From a virus, in IMG/VR virus record IMGVR_UViG_3300031758_000011, positions 62,001 to 126,000 of that record: a stretch of DNA of 64,000 bases, one strand, 5' to 3'. This document shows positions 8,059 to 16,012 of this stretch, piece by piece. Below the pieces are notes generated by a model that worked only from the letters and a program-made list of their open reading frames with translations, was not told the DNA's origin and did not search any database. The stretch's first letter is position 1, and every line of letters begins with the position of its first letter. The translations under genes were made by a program, and so were the position numbers.

Positions 8059-10417
8059 TATTGTAGTATCAGATATCAAAGCGATATCACCTTATGCGAA
8101 GATAAAAGTTTATTGGGATGACCAACCACATAATTACAGCAGAGAAGCTAAAAACAAAATTAGAAATTACTTTGCTACTAAATATGGTGTTAACAAAAAC
8201 AACATAAACGTAATATATCGTCCAGTTAAAAAGACTGCCAATGGTGACCTTATTGAAATCACTGGCGCTGGTATTGAAAACATAATGGATGTTAACTATC
8301 AAAGAGCCCTTATGAAGGAGTTAATTGATAGAGATGGTAAGAATGTTGACTTTAATAGAATACTTGCGTTAGATGACAAAGTTAACGGTGAATTAAACGT
8401 TGATGTTAATGAAACACAACATAGAAGTTGGAGTGTTAAATGGTTAATGATTAATAACCTATTATCATTTGGTGAAGATAACTATATTCCATTTACAAAA
8501 TTAAGAGGGTTGAACATAGTAAATTCAATCCCATCTAACCAAGGTGGTAAAACTACAATGACTATTGACGCTATGAAGTTTTTGTTACATGGTAATACGA
8601 CAAAAACAGATACTAATGAACAAGTATTTAATCAATATAGTGACAAAAATGAATTGACTGTTCGTGGTATGATTGAAATCGAAGGTGAAGAAATCATCAT
8701 TGAACGTAAGATGAAAAGAACTGCTAAGAAAGGTGGTGGTTGGACTATTGTTAACAAAGTTAATTATTATGAGTTATTACCAGATGGTGAAGAAAAACAA
8801 TTAAATGAAGAAGACGCTACTAGAACAACCAAAAAGATAAAAGAAAGTATTGGTAGTGAAAAAGACTTTGAGATGCTTGTATTGGCAACTGAAAATAATC
8901 TAGATGATTTGATTGGTTTAACAACAACTGAATCTGGTAAAGTATTGACTAGACTTATTGGTTTAGAAATATTAGAACTTAAAGAAAAAGCTGTTAGAGA
9001 AATGTATAACGAATTCGCTAGAAAGAAAAAATCTAATGAATATGATGTTATTACACTTACTGAAGAAATAGATGACCATAATGAAAAGGGTCAATTGGCT
9101 GCTGAATTAGAAATTAGTTTAAATGAGAAGTTAGAAAAAGCTAAAACAGATATTGCTGATTTAAACGCTGAAAATGATAAATTAATAAACAGCAAAGAAA
9201 AAATAGATGTTACTATTTCTGAATTAAACCCATCTAACTTAGAAAAAGAAATTGCTGATTTGATTGAAAAAGGTGTTAAACTAAAAGAAAGTGTTGATGA
9301 ATATGTTGTTAAAATAAATGAGATTGGTGAGGTATCTTTTGATGAAGACCATCATCATGAGTTAACAAAAGAGTTATCATCACAAACATCTTCAAAGGCT
9401 GTTAAAGAAGCTGAAATAACTAGACTTGAAAAAGTTGTTACCGACTTAATTGCTGGAGGTATCTGTCAATCATGTAACAGAAAATTAGATGATGTTGATA
9501 ACTCTGAACACATTGCTAAACATGAATCAGATATTGAAAAAATCAAAAAAGAAGTTACTAAACTAGATGCTAGTATCAAGAATATAAATAAAGAATTAGA
9601 AACGTTAAATAAGACCAAAGAACTTATTGATGACAAAAACAAATATGAATTAAATAGAGATAGATTAGAAGTTCAGATTGGTTCATTAAAAAATGATATT
9701 GTCGCTAAACGTAATGATTTGAAAAAATACAAACTTAATTTAGATGCTATTGAATTAAACAAGAAAATTGATAGTGAACTATCTAAAATTAAAACAGATA
9801 TTTCTGTGTTGGAATTTTCTAAAGATGATATTATCGCTAAAATAGAACGTGTTAAAACTGAAATTAAAAACCACAAACTTGGTGTTGAAACTAAAACCAA
9901 ATTGATTGAGACTATTAAAAAAGAAGAAGAAATAGATAAGATTTTTAAAATCTATATTGATTTGGTTGGTAAAAAAGGAATTAGCAAATTAGTGTTGCGT
10001 TCTGTGTTACCAATTATAAATTCTGAAATACAAAGATTGTTAGATGAAGTTGTAGATTTCGATGTTGAGATATTTATTAATGATAAGAATGATGTTCAGT
10101 TTTTATTAGTTAAAGACGGTGTGTCAAAATTATTAAAATCTGGTTCTGGTTTAGAGAAAACAGCGGCTAGTTTAGCGTTAAGAGCTGTGTTAGGTAAACT
10201 ATCAACTCTACCAATGCCAAATTTTATAACGTTTGATGAAGTTTTAGGTAAAGTAGCACAAGACAACATTGAGAAGTTAAAAACGTTATTTGATAAAATA
10301 AAAGAAATGTATGAAATAGTGTTCTTTATAACACACAATGATATTGTTAAAGATTGGGGTGACAATGTAGTTACAGTAATCAAAAAAGATAACATATCAA
10401 AAATAACTATTAAATAA
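8048..10417 (+). CDS. SbcC/Rad50-like ATPase (T4 gp46 type)
   Basis: 789 residues. Walker A region is NQGGKTT (preceded by NIVNSIPS), long coiled coils flank a zinc hook with CQSC (GGICQSCNRKLDD), then the signature (LLKSGSGLEKTAASLALR) and Walker B (FITFDEVLG) with FFITHND. About 130 residues precede the ATPase head, an extra N-terminal region (SPYAKIKVYWDDQPHNYSREAK) not typical of SbcC. Together with the SbcD-like protein it forms the end-processing complex for recombination-dependent replication. Confidence 0.9.
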   Translation: MENSIVVSDIKAISPYAKIKVYWDDQPHNYSREAKNKIRNYFATKYGVNKNNINVIYRPVKKTANGDLIEITGAGIENIMDVNYQRALMKELIDRDGKNVDFNRILALDDKVNGELNVDVNETQHRSWSVKWLMINNLLSFGEDNYIPFTKLRGLNIVNSIPSNQGGKTTMTIDAMKFLLHGNTTKTDTNEQVFNQYSDKNELTVRGMIEIEGEEIIIERKMKRTAKKGGGWTIVNKVNYYELLPDGEEKQLNEEDATRTTKKIKESIGSEKDFEMLVLATENNLDDLIGLTTTESGKVLTRLIGLEILELKEKAVREMYNEFARKKKSNEYDVITLTEEIDDHNEKGQLAAELEISLNEKLEKAKTDIADLNAENDKLINSKEKIDVTISELNPSNLEKEIADLIEKGVKLKESVDEYVVKINEIGEVSFDEDHHHELTKELSSQTSSKAVKEAEITRLEKVVTDLIAGGICQSCNRKLDDVDNSEHIAKHESDIEKIKKEVTKLDASIKNINKELETLNKTKELIDDKNKYELNRDRLEVQIGSLKNDIVAKRNDLKKYKLNLDAIELNKKIDSELSKIKTDISVLEFSKDDIIAKIERVKTEIKNHKLGVETKTKLIETIKKEEEIDKIFKIYIDLVGKKGISKLVLRSVLPIINSEIQRLLDEVVDFDVEIFINDKNDVQFLLVKDGVSKLLKSGSGLEKTAASLALRAVLGKLSTLPMPNFITFDEVLGKVAQDNIEKLKTLFDKIKEMYEIVFFITHNDIVKDWGDNVVTVIKKDNISKITIK

Positions 10418-10440
10418 TTGCATATTTAATATTAAAATTG

Positions 10441-10448
10441 TACATTAG
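10441..10448 (+). promoter_or_regulatory. Promoter-like TACATTAG
   Basis: Variant of the -7 box with AG at the end, also seen at 33989, 42153 and 50836. It is followed by an A-run and G-run directly before the ATG at 10465. Confidence 0.4.
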
Positions 10449-10464
10449 TTAAAAAAAAGGGGGT

Positions 10465-10998
10465 ATGGAATTTAAAAATTATTGTGTAATAATAATGGGT
10501 GATACTAAAAATGTTATCGCTGAGATAGAAAAAATCAGCGATAATAAACCCAATATATTGGATGCCAAAGGTATCATTATTGCTACACTATCATCAGCGT
10601 TAACGGTTGGCGAAATAAACGAGTGGTTTAAATTACAAAACAGAAGTTTTTTTGTTTTTGATTTAAATCCTAAATCTTCTGGATATCACATTGCAAAAGA
10701 AGAAATCCATGAAGGGTTATTTGGTTTTTTAAAAGAATCTGATTCTATCTTAACTAAAAGAATGAATGATTTATTAGATGCTATTGAAGACGCTAAAATC
10801 ATCAAAGAAAATAGTAAAAAAATAAAATTAGAAGTTAAAGAAGTTAAAGGTAGTATAAGACCAAGAAGGTTAACTGAAGAAGAAATTGAAAATATGACTC
10901 TTAAAGAAAAACAAGAAGCGATGAATAAAATCATAGATTCTGGGGTTGAAAAATTAACAGATTATGATAAAAAAATGTTGACCCTTTTGGCTAAATAA
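10465..10998 (+). CDS. Hypothetical protein
   Basis: 177 residues. The N-terminal ~95 residues look like a compact alpha/beta domain (YCVIIMGDTKNVIAEIE, GIIIATLSSALTVGEIN, SFFVFDLNPKSSGYH); the C-terminal part is charged helix with a basic RPRRL stretch. No family recognised. The ATG is preceded by AAAAAAAAGGGGGT, a G-run unusual for this genome. It has its own promoter-like element and ends exactly where the dyad in front of the sigma gene begins. Confidence 0.6.
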   Translation: MEFKNYCVIIMGDTKNVIAEIEKISDNKPNILDAKGIIIATLSSALTVGEINEWFKLQNRSFFVFDLNPKSSGYHIAKEEIHEGLFGFLKESDSILTKRMNDLLDAIEDAKIIKENSKKIKLEVKEVKGSIRPRRLTEEEIENMTLKEKQEAMNKIIDSGVEKLTDYDKKMLTLLAK

Positions 10999-11041
10999 AG
11001 GATATAAAGTATTGACTTTTAAGAAAATATCCTTATATTTA
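10998..11041 (+). promoter_or_regulatory. Sigma-gene promoter flanked by an 8-bp dyad
   Basis: TTGAC (11012-11016) and TATATTTA (11034-11041) form a promoter. The -33 box lies between the arms of a perfect inverted repeat, AAGGATAT (10998-11005) and ATATCCTT (11027-11034). The right arm abuts the -7 box, so a repressor or activator site is plausible. Confidence 0.45.
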
Positions 11042-11052
11042 AAAAGAATAAC

Positions 11053-11082
11053 ATGAAGAGTAACAATAGTATTAATGAATAA
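11053..11082 (+). CDS. Possible 9-codon leader peptide before sigma gene
   Basis: ATG at 11053 encodes MKSNNSINE and stops at a TAA overlapping the sigma start codon (ATG at 11075). It begins 11 nt after the -7 box, so ribosomes loading at the 5' end would meet it first. Translational coupling to the sigma gene is inferred. Confidence 0.35.
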   Translation: MKSNNSINE

Positions 11083-11896
11083 AAAGTTTGTAAATTTTGA
11101 AAACAACGACAGCATATCAAAATATTTTAAGGAAGTAAGAAAATCAGTAGTTTTAACTAAAAACGAAGAAATAAGTTTAGCGAAAAGAATTAAAAAAGGC
11201 GACACAAAAGCGATTGAGACTTTGGTTAAAGCAAATTTAAAATTTGTTGTGTCAGTAGCTAAAGAATATCAAGGGCAAGGTTTGCAATTGCAAGATTTAA
11301 TAAATGAAGGTAATTACGGATTAGTTAAAGCAGCAACAAGATTTGATTACAAAAAAGGTTTCAGATTCATCTCTTATGCAGTATGGTGGATAAGACAATC
11401 TATTATTCAAAGTCTAAATGATAACGCTAGAATGGTAAGATTACCTTCAAATGTTATTAATAAGATTTCTAAGTTAAATAAAGAAATATCAAAAATTGAA
11501 TTATTAGACGATGCTGATTTCACAGTTAATGATATTGATAACTTTGATTTAAACTTAATTAATTACCCAAAATGTACATCACTTAATGAACACATCAATG
11601 AAGAAGGTGACGAGTTAATAGAACTAATACCTTTTGATAATGGTGATGAAGACAAATTAATCATTGACGAAAGAATCAAAAATCAAATAGATATAACGTT
11701 ATCTATTTTAAGTGAAAGAGAAAAAGAAATTATAAAATGTTATTTTGGTATCGATACAAATTGCGAAGCTATGACTTTAGAAGCGATTGGTGATAGATAC
11801 GGTTTAACAAAAGAAAGAATTAGACAAATAAAAGAAAAAGCTATTAGAAAATTAAGACATAATGCTCATGATTTATTTGATTTAATAAATGAATAA
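11075..11896 (+). CDS. Sigma-70 family RNA polymerase sigma factor
   Basis: 273 residues with the primary-sigma layout of Bacteroidetes: region 1.2 (SISKYFKEVRKSVVLTKNEE), region 2 (ANLKFVVSVAKEY, LQDLINEGNYGLVKAATRFD, FRFISYAVWWIRQSI), region 3, and region 4 (LSEREKEIIKCYFG, YGLTKERIRQIKEKAIRKL). It would direct RNA polymerase to phage promoters; the ATATTTAT motif in front of late genes is the obvious candidate target, though this is not proven. It sits between replication genes and the late block and has its own promoter with a dyad. A host gene acquired and adapted is likely. Confidence 0.9.
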   Translation: MNKKFVNFENNDSISKYFKEVRKSVVLTKNEEISLAKRIKKGDTKAIETLVKANLKFVVSVAKEYQGQGLQLQDLINEGNYGLVKAATRFDYKKGFRFISYAVWWIRQSIIQSLNDNARMVRLPSNVINKISKLNKEISKIELLDDADFTVNDIDNFDLNLINYPKCTSLNEHINEEGDELIELIPFDNGDEDKLIIDERIKNQIDITLSILSEREKEIIKCYFGIDTNCEAMTLEAIGDRYGLTKERIRQIKEKAIRKLRHNAHDLFDLINE

Positions 11897-11899
11897 ACT

Positions 11900-11921
11900 A
11901 AGGGTCTATGACCCTTTTTTT
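11900..11921 (+). terminator. Rho-independent terminator after sigma gene
   Basis: AAGGGTC-TAT-GACCCTT hairpin followed by a T-run. Confidence 0.8.
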
Positions 11922-11930
11922 AGTTTTTAG

Positions 11931-11938
11931 TATTTATA
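11931..11938 (+). promoter_or_regulatory. Late-type motif TATTTATA
   Basis: Core of the ATATTTAT motif (here GTATTTATA), 12 nt before the ATG at 11951, immediately after a terminator. Confidence 0.5.
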
Positions 11939-11950
11939 AAATAAAAGTAT

Positions 11951-13273
11951 ATGAAAGTAAAATTTAGTTACATAATGTTAATTTTAGCACTAACCGTTGC
12001 TGGTTGTGCTGCTTATTTTTCTGTGTGGGGTTTAAGTCAGTTATTTGCTGGCGCTAGCACAGCTGTAATTATAATGGCCACAACATTAGAAGTTGGTAAA
12101 GTGGTTACGACAACTGCGTTACACACATATTGGCATAAACTAGCCAAAGGGTTAAAGTTTTATTTAACAATTAGTGTTGCGATTCTTATGGTTATAACGT
12201 CTGTAGGTATTTACGGTTTCTTATCTAACGCTTATCAATCGACAGCAAATAAGTTAGAGATACATGAAGGTCAATTAGGTGTGTTAGAAGCGAAAAAACA
12301 AACGTTTGAAAAGACTATTGCTGATAATACAAAAATCATTGAAACTAAAACTAAACGTGTTGACCAATTAAACAACCTTAGAGGTAACCAAGAAACTCGT
12401 TTAGACAACTCAACTGATAATAGAAATCAAAGAAACGCTAGACGTGATATTGAGAGTTCAGATAAACAAATTCAACTATTGAACGCTGAGATAGACGCTA
12501 TCAACGCTAAGAATATTGTTTTGTCAGATTCAGTTAACGCTTATAACGTTAAAGCTATTGAATTAAAATCTGGAAGTGAAATTGCTGGTGAAGTTGGTCC
12601 TCTTAAATACATATCAGAGTTGACTGGCATTCCTATGGCTAATGTTGTTAACTATCTTATTTTGTTACTTATATTCGTATTTGACCCATTGGCAATTGCG
12701 TTAGTGTTAGCAACAAATAAAGTGTTTGAATTGGAAGGTAAACAAACACCATTAGAACCTAAAATAAATCACGTACCATCTGGTGAAACACCAACAACTA
12801 TTATCGAAATGATTAAAGAAAAAAGTAACGATGAGGGAATAACTGAGGGTGTAAATGAGGGTGTAAATGAGGGTGTAAATTTTGATGAAGACCATGCGTT
12901 AAGTGAAGTTATGAATCAGATGGTTGAAGATTTGGAAATAGAAGATATCATTATACCAATTGAAGAAGAACATGATGACACTGTAAATGACACTGTAATT
13001 GAGGCTGTAAATGACCAAATAACTGATGCTGTAACTCAAGTAGAACCATCAACAACTGTTAGTGAAAAAAATATTGAAGTACCAGTTTATAAAAAACAAC
13101 CAGTAATACCAACTGGTAAAGTTAATTTAGAAGACATAAGAGAAATTAAAGAAGGTAGAGGGTTTTCTGTTGACGTTCCAAAACCTAAAACTAGCAACAC
13201 GATAGAAAGAATAGGTTCAAATAAAATAATCAAAAATGGTGATGATAACAAAATATTTTATAAACGTGGTTAA
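11951..13273 (+). CDS. Membrane protein with coiled coil and charged tail
   Basis: 440 residues. Predicted membrane segments near residues 5-23, 30-50, 68-92 and 228-252; a long coiled coil (about 97-215) lies between the third and fourth. The C-terminal third is acidic and low-complexity, including a tandem EGVNEGVNEGVN encoded by three copies of GAGGGTGTAAAT (12845-12880). The first hydrophobic segment contains AGC but lies too deep for a clear lipobox. It is first in a late-type operon and overlaps the next start by 1 nt. Function unknown; inner-membrane location is likely. Confidence 0.75.
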   Translation: MKVKFSYIMLILALTVAGCAAYFSVWGLSQLFAGASTAVIIMATTLEVGKVVTTTALHTYWHKLAKGLKFYLTISVAILMVITSVGIYGFLSNAYQSTANKLEIHEGQLGVLEAKKQTFEKTIADNTKIIETKTKRVDQLNNLRGNQETRLDNSTDNRNQRNARRDIESSDKQIQLLNAEIDAINAKNIVLSDSVNAYNVKAIELKSGSEIAGEVGPLKYISELTGIPMANVVNYLILLLIFVFDPLAIALVLATNKVFELEGKQTPLEPKINHVPSGETPTTIIEMIKEKSNDEGITEGVNEGVNEGVNFDEDHALSEVMNQMVEDLEIEDIIIPIEEEHDDTVNDTVIEAVNDQITDAVTQVEPSTTVSEKNIEVPVYKKQPVIPTGKVNLEDIREIKEGRGFSVDVPKPKTSNTIERIGSNKIIKNGDDNKIFYKRG

Positions 13274-13881
13274 TGGTAATAGAAGATAAAAAATATTCAT
13301 TAGAAGAAAAACATTACATACCTATAGAATGTATAAAAAAACAAATAGTTATTGGTAATACTTATAGTAACAATATGAACCATGTTATAGGTTGGAAAAC
13401 TAGGTTAAATGGGAATAACAAAAAGACTGCTGCGTTTACCATAGATAAATCTGGTGTAATACATAAACATTTTGAACCTTCGTATTTATCAAAGTATTTT
13501 CCAAAGTTAGAGCAAAACACAAAATCGATTGTTATTTTATTGGAAAATGAAGGGTGGTTAACTAGAAATTTACCAGATGAACGATTTTATGATTGGAAAG
13601 GTAATATTTATAATGGTATAGTCTTAGGTAGAAATTGGAAAGGTCACAATAAATGGGCTGTTTATACACAAGAACAAATGGACGCTTGTGTTGAACTAGT
13701 TAACGATTTATGTGAAGAATTCTTTATACCAAAGATAGCTATGAGCCACAACACAAAATTGGATGATACTAGTAGTTTTAATGGTGTATTATACAAAAGT
13801 AATTTGAATAAACACTATTTTGATGTATCACCAGCATGGAACTGTGAAGAATTTAAAAATAAACTAGAAAGTAAAAACTAA
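13273..13881 (+). CDS. Amidase_2-like (PGRP-fold) protein
   Basis: 202 residues. The order of elements resembles N-acetylmuramoyl-L-alanine amidases of the Amidase_2 family: KQIVIGNTYS in the place of the usual IVIHHT, AAFTIDKSGVIHKHFEP, KSIVILLENEGWL, YTQEQMDACVELVNDL, and a C-terminal HYFDVSPAW in the place of H-x-x-K-x-DPG. The usual first zinc His is replaced by Gly/Asn, so zinc binding and catalysis are doubtful. It may bind or cleave peptidoglycan. The start overlaps the upstream membrane-protein stop. Confidence 0.55.
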   Translation: MVIEDKKYSLEEKHYIPIECIKKQIVIGNTYSNNMNHVIGWKTRLNGNNKKTAAFTIDKSGVIHKHFEPSYLSKYFPKLEQNTKSIVILLENEGWLTRNLPDERFYDWKGNIYNGIVLGRNWKGHNKWAVYTQEQMDACVELVNDLCEEFFIPKIAMSHNTKLDDTSSFNGVLYKSNLNKHYFDVSPAWNCEEFKNKLESKN

Positions 13882-13885
13882 ACAA

Positions 13886-14416
13886 ATGAAAGAAAACATC
13901 AACGAACACGACATGACAAAAAAAATGATGTCTGTAATTAGAGGGTTTAAACAACAATTAATAAAAGAAGATGATGCACCAGTAACTGCGTCAGTTCCTA
14001 AATTTGAAAAAGGGGATGATTTACCAGATACAGAAAATACTGAATTACCAAAAGATGGTCCAACACCTTTATTCCCAATTGAAGGTTATAAAAAATTAGA
14101 AAAACCCGATGAAAGGCTTGAAAAAATATCTACAGCTATAGGTGGTATAAAATTAGGTATTAGAGTTACTAGTGTTTACGTTAAACCAAAAACAGAAGAT
14201 TTTAACGGTGATATCATTATTACTGGTGAAAAAATAGTTGATGATGAAAATAAAATTGAATTTTCTTTATCATTTACACAAGGTTCTAAATTTAACTCGA
14301 CTAGTGATGATAAATTAAATGAAGAAGAAATAAAAAATGGGTTAAAGGGTTATTTAGTTAATCTACAAAATGAACCTAAAGTAGAAGAAGAGTATTTTTA
14401 TGATGTTAAAAAATAA
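13886..14416 (+). CDS. Hypothetical late protein
   Basis: 176 residues. The N-terminus MKENINEHDMTKKMMSVIRG followed by FKQQLIKEDDAP resembles the capsid-targeting-like leaders on other late genes, ending in LIKE-D. A Pro/Glu-rich linker follows, then a beta-rich domain (GGIKLGIRVTSVYVKP, GDIIITGEKIV, IEFSLSFTQGS). No family recognised. It overlaps the next gene by 17 nt and belongs to the 11951 operon. Confidence 0.6.
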   Translation: MKENINEHDMTKKMMSVIRGFKQQLIKEDDAPVTASVPKFEKGDDLPDTENTELPKDGPTPLFPIEGYKKLEKPDERLEKISTAIGGIKLGIRVTSVYVKPKTEDFNGDIIITGEKIVDDENKIEFSLSFTQGSKFNSTSDDKLNEEEIKNGLKGYLVNLQNEPKVEEEYFYDVKK

Positions 14417-14966
14417 AATATTAATTGGATTAGTTTTATTAGTGATGTTTTTATTTACATCATTAGCTTTTTTATTTAAGTTATATAAAAATGAAAAAGA
14501 AGAAAGAACTAGATTTAGCAACAACATGGTTGCTTTAATCAAAAATAAATCTATGCAACAAGAATTAACTTTTAGAGAATTAAAAGACTTATACCCAAAG
14601 TATGATTCAATTGCAAAAGTTTTAAATATAAAAACAAAATACATAACAAATATTGTTGACACAAAATATAGATTCAAAGATTCAACGTTATCTGTTACAG
14701 TTTTAAAAAAAGATAGCGTTTCAGAAAAAAGTTATTTTAACTTAACTGAAAAATGTTATAGTCTTTCTGGTTACATTAAGAAAGACTCTATATCATTTAC
14801 AAAAAAAGAAGTTAATGATAAGTTAACTACTTTTTTATATAAAGATTGGCATAAGAAATATTTATGGGGATTGTTAAAATTCAAACCATATTATAATGCC
14901 AAAGTTTATAGTGAATGCATGAAGGACACTATGAGCGTCATAAATAACATAAAGATTAAAGAATAG
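14400..14966 (+). CDS. Membrane-anchored hypothetical protein
   Basis: 188 residues with one N-terminal transmembrane segment (about 7-27, KILIGLVLLVMFLFTSLAFLF), then a soluble domain with helix and beta segments. The coding region ends with TAG, followed two codons later by TAA. Basic N-terminus suggests the domain faces the periplasm. Function unknown; a spanin- or lysis-related role is possible from topology but unsupported. Confidence 0.6.
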   Translation: MMLKNKILIGLVLLVMFLFTSLAFLFKLYKNEKEERTRFSNNMVALIKNKSMQQELTFRELKDLYPKYDSIAKVLNIKTKYITNIVDTKYRFKDSTLSVTVLKKDSVSEKSYFNLTEKCYSLSGYIKKDSISFTKKEVNDKLTTFLYKDWHKKYLWGLLKFKPYYNAKVYSECMKDTMSVINNIKIKE

Positions 14967-14971
14967 TTTTA

Positions 14972-15688
14972 ATGAGCGAACCTAAACCAATTCAAGAAGG
15001 AACAACAAAATCAAACAAAAAGAATTATAAACCTAGAACTAGGAGAAAAGCGCAACCACCAAAAGCGATTATATCTAAACCTTTACCAAAAGAGTATGTA
15101 GAACAAAAGAAAAATGAGATTCCTATGTATGACCCTTTCACTGGTGAAGCTAACCCATATTATGAGGAATTAACTGGTAAAAAGAATCCATTGTTAGAAA
15201 AACCAAAAGACGCTTTATCTGACACTAAAAATGGTACTAACCATAGAGTACCAACACTTAAATACGGTAAAGAAGTAGTAGCGCCAGAATTTGTTAGAAA
15301 CAACAGATTTTTAGTAATATTACCAAAAGAATTGGGTATTGAACCTTTCTTTGTTTCATCTATAAGTGGACCAAAAGTTATTTTTGAAAATGTTAAAGTG
15401 TTGGGTATAAATACACATATAAAAAAATATGTTATTGAAGATATTGTTTTGAGATTTAAACCAACGATAACTAACAATATTAACAAGAAACTATTTGATA
15501 TGGGTTATAATCAAAAATATTTTGGTATGAAAATCGAAATGTTAGACCCAACTGGTGTTGTTTTTGAAACATGGTTAATGACTGGTTGTCAAATCAAATC
15601 TGTTGATTTAGGAACTTTTGACTATTCAAATAGTTCATTATCAGAATGTGAGGTGGTTATTTCATGTGGTGATTATATGATTAAATAA
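14972..15688 (+). CDS. Tail tube-like structural protein (T4 gp19/gp54-like fold)
   Basis: 238 residues. A basic, proline-rich N-terminal ~60 residues precede a domain resembling T4 tail-tube proteins: NRFLVILPKELGIEPFFVSSISGP, GMKIEMLDPTGVVFETW, and SVDLGTFDYSNSSLSECEVV, close in pattern to the gp19 segment with DFGDFDYSSSD. It could be a tube, tube-initiator or baseplate protein. The assignment rests on pattern, not on alignment. The gene is followed by a strong terminator. Confidence 0.6.
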   Translation: MSEPKPIQEGTTKSNKKNYKPRTRRKAQPPKAIISKPLPKEYVEQKKNEIPMYDPFTGEANPYYEELTGKKNPLLEKPKDALSDTKNGTNHRVPTLKYGKEVVAPEFVRNNRFLVILPKELGIEPFFVSSISGPKVIFENVKVLGINTHIKKYVIEDIVLRFKPTITNNINKKLFDMGYNQKYFGMKIEMLDPTGVVFETWLMTGCQIKSVDLGTFDYSNSSLSECEVVISCGDYMIK

Positions 15689-15708
15689 TATTTATAGAAT
15701 TAATAAAT

Positions 15709-15735
15709 AAAGCCCTAAGTTTAGGGCTTTTTTTG
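15709..15735 (+). terminator. Rho-independent terminator
   Basis: AAAGCCCTAA-GT-TTAGGGCTTT hairpin with a T-run, after the tail-tube-like gene. An ATATTTAT copy (15688-15695) lies 13 nt upstream with no gene after it. Confidence 0.85.
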
Positions 15736-15745
15736 TTTATTTACC

Positions 15746-15753
15746 ATATTTAT
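15746..15753 (+). promoter_or_regulatory. Late-type motif ATATTTAT
   Basis: Exact motif, 14 nt before the ATG at 15768. Confidence 0.6.
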
Positions 15754-15767
15754 AATTAAAAGTCTAA

Positions 15768-16010
15768 ATGAGGGATATAATTAAAGAAGAGCTATCAAAA
15801 ACAGATGTCAATAAACAAATTAAAGGTTATATTGATGGTGCTGAGTTCAAAAATAAAATAGAAAAGATAGTTAAAGAAAAATTAAAAAACGAAAAAGAAT
15901 TAGAAGATAAAGTTGTTGAAATAACTAAAAATGTTTTGACACAACTTTACAAAACTCTTTGGCTAAAAAGAAATACATGGATTGATAACCTTTCAAATAA
16001 AAATAATTAA
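15768..16010 (+). CDS. Small late helical protein
   Basis: 80 residues, Lys/Glu-rich and helical, with N-terminus MRDIIKEELSKTDVNKQ. It follows an exact ATATTTAT motif and ends 2 nt before the next gene. A head-core or packaged small protein is possible from the leader; no family is recognised. Confidence 0.6.
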   Translation: MRDIIKEELSKTDVNKQIKGYIDGAEFKNKIEKIVKEKLKNEKELEDKVVEITKNVLTQLYKTLWLKRNTWIDNLSNKNN

Positions 16011-16012
16011 TA

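Noticed and set aside
12845-12880. Three GAGGGTGTAAAT repeats as iterons of an origin
   Set aside because: They lie in frame in the acidic tail of the 11951 gene and encode EGVN repeats; three 12-bp units without other origin features are not enough.
15688-15695. ATATTTAT copy as promoter of a gene
   Set aside because: No gene starts after it; it is 13 nt before a terminator, so it may be chance in AT-rich sequence.
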